A stretch of DNA of 6,041 nucleotides, from NCBI GenBank assembly GCA_031287395.1, contig JAITTA010000302.1:1-6041 (forward strand), given 5' to 3'. The DNA is from Dysgonamonadaceae bacterium (GTDB lineage: Bacteria > Bacteroidota > Bacteroidia > Bacteroidales > Azobacteroidaceae). Positions 1 to 6,041 of the stretch are shown here, piece by piece. Numbering within the stretch: position 1 is the stretch's first letter; each line of letters starts with the position of its first letter. Position numbers and translations under genes: made by a program. Below the pieces are notes generated by a model. It searched no databases, was not told the origin of the DNA, and was given only the letters and a program-made list of their open reading frames with translations.

Positions 1-755
1 ATCATGAATACCACCATCACTACTTCCAGATAAGAAGAACCCCAATGAGCAATACTGGACTGCTTGGTAGAGTATCCACCGGTTGAAATGGTAGTCATTG
101 CATGACAAATCGCATCGTATAAATCCATTGGGCCCAAAAAGAGAAGTAAAACCAGAATCAGGGTAAACCCCATGTAAATGCTCCAGATCCGTTTAGCAAC
201 CTCGACCACCCGGGGACGAAACCGGTCGTGTGTCAGGCCGGTAGTTTCCGCATCGAACAACTGGGAAGCTTCACCTCCAAATAAAGGAAGTAGCACCAGA
301 GAAAAAACGATCACCCCGAGTCCTCCAAGCCATTGCGTCATACACCTCCAGAACATCAGTCCGTGAGGCAAGCTTTCGATATCCGTCAAAATGGTAGCTC
401 CCGTAGTCGTAAATCCGGACATGGTTTCAAAGAATGCATCCGTAAAAGAAGGGATAAAACCACTGATAAAAAACGGAATAGAACCGAAAAAAGAAAACAG
501 GATCCAGGAAATCGTCACGGTGAAAAAACTTTCCCGTTTTCCTACTATTTTTGATTTTTCAGCCAGATTTCCGGACAGGACCAGTCCTCCCCCTCCGGAA
601 AGACACAGACCGACAGCAATAAGCAGGTACTTAAAATCGGGTTCACCATAAACCAACGAAACCCCAGAGGCTATAAGGATAAAGAACGATTCCATGACAA
701 GTGTCATTCCAAGAATCTTAGCAATAAATCTCCAATTCAAGCCGGGTCCTCTCAT
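1..755 (-). CDS. trkH: TrkH family potassium uptake membrane protein (partial, N-terminal 251 residues)
   Basis: Pore subunit of a Trk/Ktr-type potassium uptake system in the inner membrane. The reading frame starts at the ATG at 755 and is open to the left edge, so the C-terminal half is missing. The visible part has hydrophobic segments at about residues 12-34, 43-62, 78-100, 133-160 and 187-209. Two pore loops carry the selectivity-filter glycines: FTTTGA at 115-120 (G119) and TTISTGG at 221-227 (G226, G227). The block QWLGGLGVIVF at 141-151 after the first pore loop is typical of TrkH/TrkG. This accounts for the first two of the four M1-P-M2 repeats expected in the family. The start is fixed because the only other in-frame codons back to the trkA stop (which lies in the same frame) include no start codon. 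The gap to trkA is 24 bases with no clear ribosome binding site, which is usual in Bacteroidota. It is very probably cotranscribed with trkA. Whether the organism uses H+ or Na+ coupling cannot be seen. Confidence 0.95.
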   Translation of the reverse strand, partial: MRGPGLNWRFIAKILGMTLVMESFFILIASGVSLVYGEPDFKYLLIAVGLCLSGGGGLVLSGNLAEKSKIVGKRESFFTVTISWILFSFFGSIPFFISGFIPSFTDAFFETMSGFTTTGATILTDIESLPHGLMFWRCMTQWLGGLGVIVFSLVLLPLFGGEASQLFDAETTGLTHDRFRPRVVEVAKRIWSIYMGFTLILVLLLFLGPMDLYDAICHAMTTISTGGYSTKQSSIAHWGSSYLEVVMVVFM

Positions 756-779
756 ATCTTTTCGGTAAAGAAAAAAAAT

Positions 780-2114
780 CTAATTGAAATAGTCCTCTAT
801 TTTTCTCATCGCAGTATCCAGGCAAAACACCACTACATGGTCTCCATCCTGTATCATTGTTTCCCCATCGATAATCTGAGGAACTCCTTCCCGTATCAAG
901 CCTCCCAAAGTCATATCCTTAGGCAGGTTAAGATCCTTAACCGGTTTCCGGGTAATTTTCGACCCGGTATGAGCGACCAATTCCGCCACGTCGGCACTGG
1001 CGAAAGTGAGGCACTTAACATTGGAAACATCCGCATCCAGCAAAAACTGGTAAATATGGCTGGCTGCAATCAATTTTTTATTAATAACTGTTCCGATATC
1101 CAGTTTCTCGGCCATCTGGATGTAATCGATATTCTCCACTTTAGCGACTGTTTTTTTCACACCTAAAGTTTTAGCCGCTACACAAGCCAGAATATTGGTT
1201 TCCGAATTTTCAGTCAAAGCAATAAAAGCGTCACAACTTTTGATGTTCTCCTGAGTCAGCAGATCCGTATCCCTACCATCCCCATGAATAATCATCACAT
1301 TGTTACCCACCTTCTCAGCCAATTTATAACTTTTTTCCTTATTTTTTTCAAGTATCTTAATGCGTATACTTCCGGGAAGGTATTCCACCACTTTCAAAGC
1401 AATCCGGCTACCACCCATGATTGTCACTTTATCGACATGAATACTTTCTTTTCCCGCCAGAATTTTCACATCGTCAATATGTTCACGGGTAGTGGTAAAG
1501 AAAAGGATATCCCCCGATTTAACCTGGTCTTTTCCATACGGAATAATCGCTTCATGATCCCGTTTAATAGCTACAATATGGTAAATCTTTTCCTCTTTCG
1601 AGAGATCATAAAGGTATTTATTCACAATCGGCGCATTATCCCGGACTTTTACTCCTATCAGGATCAAAGCGCCTCCGCAAAGTTCCCACCACTGACGGGT
1701 CCATGGCCTTTTCAGCGCACTGACAATCTCCTTTGCCGCTAACATTTCCGGATAAATCAAAGAATCGACTCCCAATTTTTCAAAAAATTCCAGATTTTTC
1801 GGGAGAAAATATTCATCATTACTGACACGGGCAATGGTTTTTACGGCCCCTAAATTGGTAGCAAGCATACATGCCGTCATGTTGGTCGACTCCTCCGGAG
1901 TGACTCCGATAAAAATATCGGCCCTCCCTACCCCGACCGACTGTAAATCCTGAATCGATGTTGGATTTCCGACAACAGTCATGACTTCAGAATTACTTAA
2001 AAAATGAAGCCTTTCTTCACTCTGATCCATCAGAATAATATCCTGTTTTTCGTGTGCCAACATTTTCGAGAGGTGAGTTCCAACCTCTCCGGCTCCTCCG
2101 ATGATAATTCTCAT
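780..2114 (-). CDS. trkA: TrkA, two-RCK-domain regulatory subunit of Trk potassium uptake
   Basis: Cytoplasmic gating subunit that binds nucleotides (NAD(H) or ATP/ADP in the family) and controls the TrkH pore. The 444-residue length fits the duplicated TrkA form. Layout: RCK-N Rossmann domain 1 at about 1-120 with GAGEVG at 7-12 and acidic D30 ending the second strand; RCK-C 1 at about 140-220; Rossmann domain 2 at about 229-350; RCK-C 2 at about 365-444. Both Rossmann domains have the usual later motif: TPEESTNMTACMLA (72-85) in the first and TENSETNILACVAAK (301-315) in the second. The second dinucleotide motif is altered: it reads GGSRIA (234-239) rather than GxGxxG, although the acidic residue E256 is kept. 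The start ATG overlaps the dxs stop as ATGA (2111-2114), which suggests translational coupling. trkH follows after 24 bases on the same strand and completes the system. Confidence 0.95.
   Translation of the reverse strand: MRIIIGGAGEVGTHLSKMLAHEKQDIILMDQSEERLHFLSNSEVMTVVGNPTSIQDLQSVGVGRADIFIGVTPEESTNMTACMLATNLGAVKTIARVSNDEYFLPKNLEFFEKLGVDSLIYPEMLAAKEIVSALKRPWTRQWWELCGGALILIGVKVRDNAPIVNKYLYDLSKEEKIYHIVAIKRDHEAIIPYGKDQVKSGDILFFTTTREHIDDVKILAGKESIHVDKVTIMGGSRIALKVVEYLPGSIRIKILEKNKEKSYKLAEKVGNNVMIIHGDGRDTDLLTQENIKSCDAFIALTENSETNILACVAAKTLGVKKTVAKVENIDYIQMAEKLDIGTVINKKLIAASHIYQFLLDADVSNVKCLTFASADVAELVAHTGSKITRKPVKDLNLPKDMTLGGLIREGVPQIIDGETMIQDGDHVVVFCLDTAMRKIEDYFN
2111..2114 (-). other. ATGA stop/start overlap between dxs and trkA
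   Basis: Read on the minus strand, the four bases are ATGA: TGA ends dxs and ATG starts trkA. A four-base overlap of this kind usually means that the same ribosomes, or re-initiating ones, translate both genes. It is the strongest local evidence that dxs and trkA are one transcript. Confidence 0.9.
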
Positions 2115-4009
2115 ACTTCGTCGATTAGGATTTCAGCAATACTTTCGGCATCCATTCCACAAAGTTTATACAATTCGGGGATAGATCCATGCTCAACAAA
2201 CTTATCGGGAATACCAACTCTCCGAATCCGGGGAGTATATCCATTGTCAGCCATAAATTCGAGGATGGCAGAACCCAATCCTCCTTTGACGGTTCCATTT
2301 TCTACCACAACAATCCGGTTGTACCTCTTTGCTATTTCATGAAGAAGATCCTCATCTATGGGTTTCAGGTAGATCATATCATACAATGCAGACTCAACCC
2401 CCTTTTTTTCAGACAGTTCAATCGCTTTAAGGGCAATATTTCCGATCGGGCCTATTGTTATAACCGCCATATCTTTTCCATCCCTGATTCGACGTCCTTT
2501 ACCGACAGGCAATACCTTCAGAGGTTGACGCCATTCTTTTAACTCTCCTTTTCCCCTCGGATAACGGATAATAAAAACCCCCATATCCGGCTGTGTCGCC
2601 GTGTACATCAGGTTTCTCAAATCCACTTCATTAAAGGGGGAAGCAATAGTAATATTCGGGATACAACGCAAATATGCCAGATCGAAAGCGCCCTGATGAG
2701 TCGCTCCGTCTTCACCGACCAGACCGGCACGATCGAGGCAAATCACCATATTCAGATTCTGAAGGGCCGCATCATGGATCAACTGATCGTAAGCCCGCTG
2801 CATAAAAGAAGAATAAATATTACAGAAAGGTAACATTCCTTCTTTAGCCAAACCGGCGGAAAAAGTCACAGCATGACCTTCCGCAATACCCACATCAAAA
2901 GCCCGTTCAGGCATTTCCTTCATCAGGTAACACATAGAACATCCGGTGGGCATAGCAGGAGTAATACCGACAATTTTATCATTTTCTCTGGCTAATTCCA
3001 ACAAGGTGTGACCAAATACGTCCTGATAAAGTTGCGGTTCATCCAGCGAATTCCGGGAAATACGTTCTCCCGTCACCCTGTTGAATTTACCGGGAGCATG
3101 CCAAAGGGTCGCTTCCTTTTCGGCAGGCTCAAACCCTTTTCCCTTGGTAGTGCGTATGTGAAGCAATTTAGGACCTTCCATTTCCTTGATATCGCTCAAT
3201 ACTTTAATCAAACCTTCCACATCGTTCCCATCCACCGGACCAAAATAACGGATATTAAATCCCTCGAACAGATTATGTTGCCTGGTTAACAAAGCTTTTA
3301 AACTGTTATTAAACCTCAAAATCAGGCCTTTCCCCGATTCCTTGATAAAACCTCTGCTTTTCAGTGTATTATACAATCGAAAACGAATCTTGTTATACGT
3401 TTTCGAAGTGGTAATACCGACCAGATATTCACTCAATCCTCCGACAGGACGATCGATAGCCATGTTATTATCATTCAATATAATAAGAAGATTATTAGGA
3501 TCGGACGAAGCATTGTTCAAACCCTCGAAAGCCAACCCTCCGGTCATGGAACCATCTCCGATTACCGCAACTATTTTTCTTCTTTTTTCATTTTTCAGAG
3601 AAGACGCAACCGCCATTCCCAAAGCAGCCGAAATAGAGGTGGAGGCATGTCCTGCAATGAACGCATCGTAATCGCTCTCCCCGGGATTCGGAAAACCACT
3701 GATTCCTCCCATTTTACGAAGAGTCCTGAAACCCTCGCGCCTTCCGGTAATAATCTTATGGGCATAGGCCTGATGACCCACATCCCAAACAATCCGGTCG
3801 TACGGAGTATCCAATACATAGTGAAGCGCCACAGCAAGTTCCACCGTACCCAAACTCGAAGCAAAATGTCCGGGAGTCTCAGCCAATACTTCAATGATGT
3901 ATTGCCTCAGCTCCAAACAGACTTCTTGGAGTTGATCTAATTTAAGTTTTCTTAAATCAGACGGATAATCTATTGTTCTCAATATATTATATTCTTTATT
4001 TTCAGACAT
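2111..4009 (-). CDS. dxs: 1-deoxy-D-xylulose-5-phosphate synthase (DXS)
   Basis: Thiamine-diphosphate enzyme that condenses pyruvate and glyceraldehyde 3-phosphate into 1-deoxy-D-xylulose 5-phosphate, the first step of the MEP isoprenoid pathway and a precursor of thiamine and pyridoxal; cytoplasmic. Numbering from the ATG at 4009 (632 residues, close to the family norm of 620-640): H48 in the PGHFASS segment and H79 in WDVGHQAYAHK (75-85). The thiamine-diphosphate motif starts with GDGSMT at 151-156 and closes with LNDNN at 178-182. The pyrimidine-domain GIAEGHA is at 374-380, with E377 as the expected cofactor-activating glutamate. DRAGLVGEDGATHQG at 426-440 holds R427 and H438, and YPRGKG is at 483-488. 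All expected catalytic residues are present, so the enzyme should be active. A longer frame to an ATG at 4114 exists, but the extra 35 residues resemble no DXS N-terminus and cross a promoter-like box. ATGs at 4015 and 4009 are both plausible; the shorter is chosen for its leader length. The stop overlaps the trkA start. Confidence 0.95.
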   Translation of the reverse strand: MSENKEYNILRTIDYPSDLRKLKLDQLQEVCLELRQYIIEVLAETPGHFASSLGTVELAVALHYVLDTPYDRIVWDVGHQAYAHKIITGRREGFRTLRKMGGISGFPNPGESDYDAFIAGHASTSISAALGMAVASSLKNEKRRKIVAVIGDGSMTGGLAFEGLNNASSDPNNLLIILNDNNMAIDRPVGGLSEYLVGITTSKTYNKIRFRLYNTLKSRGFIKESGKGLILRFNNSLKALLTRQHNLFEGFNIRYFGPVDGNDVEGLIKVLSDIKEMEGPKLLHIRTTKGKGFEPAEKEATLWHAPGKFNRVTGERISRNSLDEPQLYQDVFGHTLLELARENDKIVGITPAMPTGCSMCYLMKEMPERAFDVGIAEGHAVTFSAGLAKEGMLPFCNIYSSFMQRAYDQLIHDAALQNLNMVICLDRAGLVGEDGATHQGAFDLAYLRCIPNITIASPFNEVDLRNLMYTATQPDMGVFIIRYPRGKGELKEWRQPLKVLPVGKGRRIRDGKDMAVITIGPIGNIALKAIELSEKKGVESALYDMIYLKPIDEDLLHEIAKRYNRIVVVENGTVKGGLGSAILEFMADNGYTPRIRRVGIPDKFVEHGSIPELYKLCGMDAESIAEILIDEV

Positions 4010-4027
4010 AGTCATAAAAATCTTTTG

Positions 4028-4035
4028 CAAAACTA
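4028..4035 (-). promoter_or_regulatory. Candidate -7 box for dxs-trkA-trkH
   Basis: On the minus strand the sequence is TAGTTTTG, a full match to the Bacteroidota -7 consensus TAnnTTTG, followed by CA as often seen. No TTTG lies 19-21 bases upstream; the bases there read TTACAT. A start site about 5 bases downstream of the box would leave a leader of about 13-15 bases before the ATG at 4009, and only about 7-9 before the ATG at 4015. This is part of the reason for preferring 4009. The box match is direct; its use as a promoter is inferred. Confidence 0.5.
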
Positions 4036-4057
4036 CACAATTAACGAGATATAAATG

Positions 4058-4065
4058 TAATTTTG
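4058..4065 (+). promoter_or_regulatory. Candidate -7 box for the GSCFA gene
   Basis: The bases TAATTTTG match TAnnTTTG in full on the plus strand. No TTTG stands at the proper distance upstream (the closest, at 4024-4027, is 30 bases away). A start site near 4070 would give a leader of about 84 bases that contains the whole heptad-repeat region. A second, one-mismatch box, TAAGTTTC, lies at 4080-4087, also without a -33 match. In such AT-rich DNA a chance match is possible. Confidence 0.35.
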
Positions 4066-4070
4066 TTGTA

Positions 4071-4151
4071 AAAAAGTGATAAGTTTCGGGTCGGGAGTGA
4101 TGAGTTGGCTTCATACAAAACAGACTTAAAACTTATAACTGAAAGCTCCCA
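4071..4151. repeat. Two facing arrays of degenerate 7-base repeats with hairpin potential
   Basis: The left array (4071-4105) divides without gaps into AAAAAGT, GATAAGT, TTCGGGT, CGGGAGT and GATGAGT; every unit ends in GT and four of five end in AGT or AAGT-like sequence. The right array (4124-4151) divides into ACTTAAA, ACTTATA, ACTGAAA and GCTCCCA, which is the reverse-complement form (ACTnnnn). An 18-base spacer separates them. The arms 4075-4086 and 4129-4140 pair at 11 of 12 positions. A second pairing, GGGAG at 4093-4097 with CTCCC at 4146-4150, crosses the first, so the two are alternatives or a pseudoknot. The right array ends three bases before the GSCFA start codon. I recall similar ACTnnnn-type intergenic repeats in other Bacteroidota genomes, but I cannot name a described family. 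Confidence 0.55.
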
Positions 4152-4153
4152 AC

Positions 4154-5080
4154 ATGGATTTCAGAACAAAAGTAACAATTCCGGCATTCGATTTTTCCAT
4201 CAATCATTCCGACAGGATGATGATGATGGGGTCGTGCTTCGCGGAAAACATGGCCGTATCATTCCGGGATGCAGGTTTCCAAATCGACGTAAATCCTTTC
4301 GGAACAGCTTATAATCCTCTATCTCTTGCCTCCGGCATACGGGATTTAATGTCAGGCAAAAAATATGCCATTTCCGACTTGTTTCAACACCAGGGATTGT
4401 ACCACAGTTTTTCGCACCACAGCCGGTTTTCCGGTATATCTGCGGAAATTTGTTTGGAGAACATCAACCAAAGGATAGAAGCTTCCTCCGTTTTTTTAAA
4501 AAATACAACTATCCTTATCATTACTTATGGCACAGCGTCTGTTTACATCTTAAAATCAAATGGAAAAACCGTTACCAATTGTCACAAACTTCCGGAAAGT
4601 TACTTTATACGAAAACGGTTGCCTGTAGAGAATATTGTGGACGATTGGAAAGGACTCATAGAGGAATTAAAATCATACAATTCAAACCTGAAACTACTTT
4701 TCACCGTCAGTCCCATCCGGCACTGGAAAGACGGAGCCCACGAAAATCAATTGAGCAAATCCTCCCTTTTACTGGCTATCGATAAACTCACTCGTTGTTA
4801 TCATTTTTGTCATTATTTTCCATCCTATGAAATCCTGATGGATGAATTGCGTGATTACCGTTTCTATGCAGAAGATATGCTTCATCCGTCTTCAGCCACA
4901 ATCGAATACATTTGGGAAAAATTTTCGGAATCTTTTTTTTCAGTACAAACCCAATCCAAAATCCGGGAATGGAGAAATTTACATAAATCCCTGGAGCATA
5001 AACCCTTTAATCCGGATTCGGAACAATACAAAGAGTTGATACAAAAGACACAACAAAAAATCAAAGACTTTCGGTTTTAA
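4154..5080 (+). CDS. GSCFA-domain protein (SGNH-hydrolase-like, substrate unknown)
   Basis: 308-residue protein with the motif that gives its family its name, GSCFA, at 26-30, so S27 sits where the nucleophile of an SGNH/GDSL-type esterase is expected. Other conserved-looking blocks are NPFGTAYNP (47-55), ITYGTASVY (123-131), a SPIRHWKDGAHENQLSK stretch (186-202) and, near the end, AEDMLHPS (239-246), where D241 and H244 have the DxxH spacing of the catalytic Asp-His pair. The family is therefore probably a hydrolase or acyl-transferring enzyme, but I know of no established substrate. There is no signal peptide or membrane segment, so a cytoplasmic place is likely. The ATG at 4154 is chosen because the domain begins soon after it (TKVTIP); an overlapping ATG frame at 4105 belongs to another reading frame. 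No Shine-Dalgarno sequence is visible, and the bases before the start belong to the heptad repeat. The gene diverges from dxs and stands alone: the next gene has its own promoter. Confidence 0.9.
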   Translation: MDFRTKVTIPAFDFSINHSDRMMMMGSCFAENMAVSFRDAGFQIDVNPFGTAYNPLSLASGIRDLMSGKKYAISDLFQHQGLYHSFSHHSRFSGISAEICLENINQRIEASSVFLKNTTILIITYGTASVYILKSNGKTVTNCHKLPESYFIRKRLPVENIVDDWKGLIEELKSYNSNLKLLFTVSPIRHWKDGAHENQLSKSSLLLAIDKLTRCYHFCHYFPSYEILMDELRDYRFYAEDMLHPSSATIEYIWEKFSESFFSVQTQSKIREWRNLHKSLEHKPFNPDSEQYKELIQKTQQKIKDFRF

Positions 5081-5174
5081 ATTCAAACAGAAGAACAACT
5101 CTTATCCGAAATAGGTAGATAATCGGGATTACAAAATTTCAAGGTCATAATTATATATTTTTTTACTATATTTT
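5081..5174. other. AT-rich intergenic stretch without recognisable feature
   Basis: The 94 bases after the GSCFA stop hold no open frame with family resemblance and no strong terminator. A weak bulged hairpin (ATCCGA at 5104-5109 with TCGGGAT at 5123-5129) has no T-run directly after it. From about 5148 the sequence becomes nearly pure A and T, which may help melting or act like an UP element for the promoter that follows. Confidence 0.5.
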
Positions 5175-5206
5175 TTTGGGAATTAAGCGGAAATAACGTA
5201 TGTTTG
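5175..5206 (+). promoter_or_regulatory. Bacteroidota-type sigma-ABfr promoter of the dipeptidyl peptidase gene
   Basis: TTTG at 5175-5178 and TATGTTTG at 5199-5206 match the -33 (TTTG) and -7 (TAnnTTTG) consensus of the Bacteroidota primary sigma factor exactly, with a 20-base spacer. The -7 box is followed by CACC, a common extension. A start site about 5 bases downstream gives a leader of roughly 20 bases before the ATG at 5233. The region before the -33 box is very AT-rich. Confidence 0.85.
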
Positions 5207-5232
5207 CACCTTTTAAGTAACAACTTAGGATT

Positions 5233-6041
5233 ATGAGGTGCTTATTGTTTGTCCTGTCTCTTTTACTGAACATCCCTGTTTCCGTATCCCAAAGTAACCG
5301 GGTTGATCTGAAAGAGATTGTAGAAGGAAAATATTCTCCCGGAAGAACATCGGAAATACGTCCCATGCCTGACGGAGAACATTATACGATACAAAGTCCG
5401 GATAAAAAATGCATCTTGAGGTATGCTTACAAAACCGGTAAAATAGTAGATACTCTTTTCAACGTAAATACCGTACGGGAAACTGCACTGAAATCTTTTG
5501 ACAATTACTGGATCAGCAATACCGGGCATCGTATCATTATCTCTACAGATAAAGAAAACGTCTATCGTCGTTCCTGGAAAGCCAATTTATACGACTACGA
5601 TGTGAGGAGAAATTTTCTAAAACCGCTTTCGGATACTCCGGGAAAACTGATGGTCCCGACGTTTTCTCCCGACGGGAGGATGTGCGCTTTTGTCAGAGGC
5701 CATGATATCTGGCTGAAAAAATTTGATTACGACACGGAGTCTCAGGTCACGACAGACGGGTCTCCCGGCAAGATCCTGAACGGAATTACCGACTGGGTCT
5801 ATGAAGAAGAATTTAAAACTACAAATTTAATGTCCTGGTCTGCAGACAGTAAATTCCTGGCTTTTGTCAAATCGGATGAAACTGCCGTTCCAAGCTTTAG
5901 TTTTCAAGAATACGACGGAAGCCTCTATCCCGGAATGATGACATTCAAATATCCCAAAGCAGGGGAAAACAATTCTGTTGTTACCTGTCATGTTTACCAT
6001 GTGGAAACAAAAGATATCAAGAAAATGAATATCCCCTTGGA
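5233..6041 (+). CDS. Dipeptidyl peptidase IV, S9B family (partial, N-terminal 269 residues)
   Basis: Exported serine peptidase that removes X-Pro or X-Ala dipeptides from peptide N-termini; in Bacteroidota it serves periplasmic peptide use. The first about 19 residues are a signal peptide (Arg-2, hydrophobic stretch 4-18, likely cut at SVS-Q between 19 and 20). The only nearby Cys is residue 3, before the hydrophobic stretch, so it is not a lipoprotein. The rest is the beta-propeller domain: a TFSPDGRMCAFVR blade repeat at 143-155, then NGITDWVYEEEF at 183-194, which carries the double-glutamate motif that binds the substrate amino terminus (E191-E193 region), followed by the WSADSKFLAFVKSDETAVP blade (202-220). 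The catalytic Ser-Asp-His domain lies beyond the right edge. The ATG at 5233 is the only one after the in-frame stop at 5218-5220. AGGA at 5227-5230 is only two bases from the ATG, too close for a normal Shine-Dalgarno. It has its own promoter. Confidence 0.93.
   Translation, partial: MRCLLFVLSLLLNIPVSVSQSNRVDLKEIVEGKYSPGRTSEIRPMPDGEHYTIQSPDKKCILRYAYKTGKIVDTLFNVNTVRETALKSFDNYWISNTGHRIIISTDKENVYRRSWKANLYDYDVRRNFLKPLSDTPGKLMVPTFSPDGRMCAFVRGHDIWLKKFDYDTESQVTTDGSPGKILNGITDWVYEEEFKTTNLMSWSADSKFLAFVKSDETAVPSFSFQEYDGSLYPGMMTFKYPKAGENNSVVTCHVYHVETKDIKKMNIPL

Noticed and set aside
178..651. Three plus-strand open frames opposite trkH
   Set aside because: They lie antisense to a frame with clear TrkH filter motifs and their translations are low-complexity without family resemblance.
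837..1742. Plus-strand open frames of 109 and 152 codons opposite trkA
   Set aside because: Shadows of the trkA coding sequence; no domain or motif seen in them.
3595..3940. Open frames of about 97-99 codons on both strands inside dxs
   Set aside because: They overlap the conserved thiamine-diphosphate region of dxs; a Trp/Arg-rich translation is typical of an out-of-frame reading.
4010..4114. N-terminal extension of dxs to the ATG at 4114
   Set aside because: The added residues match nothing in the DXS family and overlap the repeat array and promoter-like box; 632 residues is the normal length.
4450..5064. Other-frame open frames within the GSCFA gene
   Set aside because: The 308-residue frame carries all family motifs; the others are shadows.
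5104..5177. Possible rho-independent terminator after the GSCFA gene
   Set aside because: The only hairpin (5104-5109 with 5123-5129) is short and bulged, and the T-runs at 5158-5164 and 5171-5177 are too far away and more likely belong to the promoter region.
5227..5230. AGGA as ribosome binding site of the peptidase gene
   Set aside because: Only two bases separate it from the ATG, too short for normal pairing with 16S rRNA, and such sites are not generally used in Bacteroidota.
5166..5529. Two minus-strand open frames over the dipeptidyl peptidase start
   Set aside because: They run antisense to a clear promoter, signal peptide and propeller sequence and show no family resemblance.

Overview
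The window looks like chromosomal DNA of a member of the Bacteroidota, probably order Bacteroidales. The evidence is: promoters of the Bacteroidota type (TAnnTTTG -7 boxes, one with a matching TTTG at -33); almost no Shine-Dalgarno sequences; a GSCFA-domain gene and a dipeptidyl peptidase IV gene of the kind common in this group; and moderate, AT-leaning base composition. I cannot name the genus from the sequence alone.

Layout. On the minus strand, reading from about 4.0 kb down to base 1, is a three-gene block: dxs (first enzyme of the MEP isoprenoid pathway), trkA (two-RCK regulatory subunit of a Trk potassium uptake system) and trkH (the potassium-conducting membrane subunit, cut by the left edge). 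dxs and trkA share an ATGA stop/start overlap, and trkA and trkH are 24 bases apart, so all three are probably one operon. On the plus strand, diverging from dxs, is a 308-residue GSCFA-family (SGNH-hydrolase-like) protein of unknown substrate. After a 152-base AT-rich gap comes the start of an exported S9B-type dipeptidyl peptidase IV, cut by the right edge. A textbook Bacteroidota promoter stands just before it.

The two gaps. The 138-base gap between dxs and the GSCFA gene is the least ordinary part of the window. It holds two -7-like boxes pointing away from each other, so close that they could not be used at the same time. It also holds two short arrays of degenerate 7-base units in opposite orientation, which face each other and can fold into a hairpin directly before the GSCFA start codon. 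The 5081-5232 gap holds the dipeptidyl peptidase promoter and otherwise only AT-rich sequence; I see no convincing terminator in it.

Function. TrkA and TrkH plainly work together: the RCK protein gates the TrkH channel in response to nucleotides. Their link to dxs is by position only. The remaining genes are housekeeping-like, with no mobile element, CRISPR array, tRNA or rRNA. I found no new multi-gene system; the heptad arrays and the overlapping divergent promoter region are the best candidates for something undescribed.
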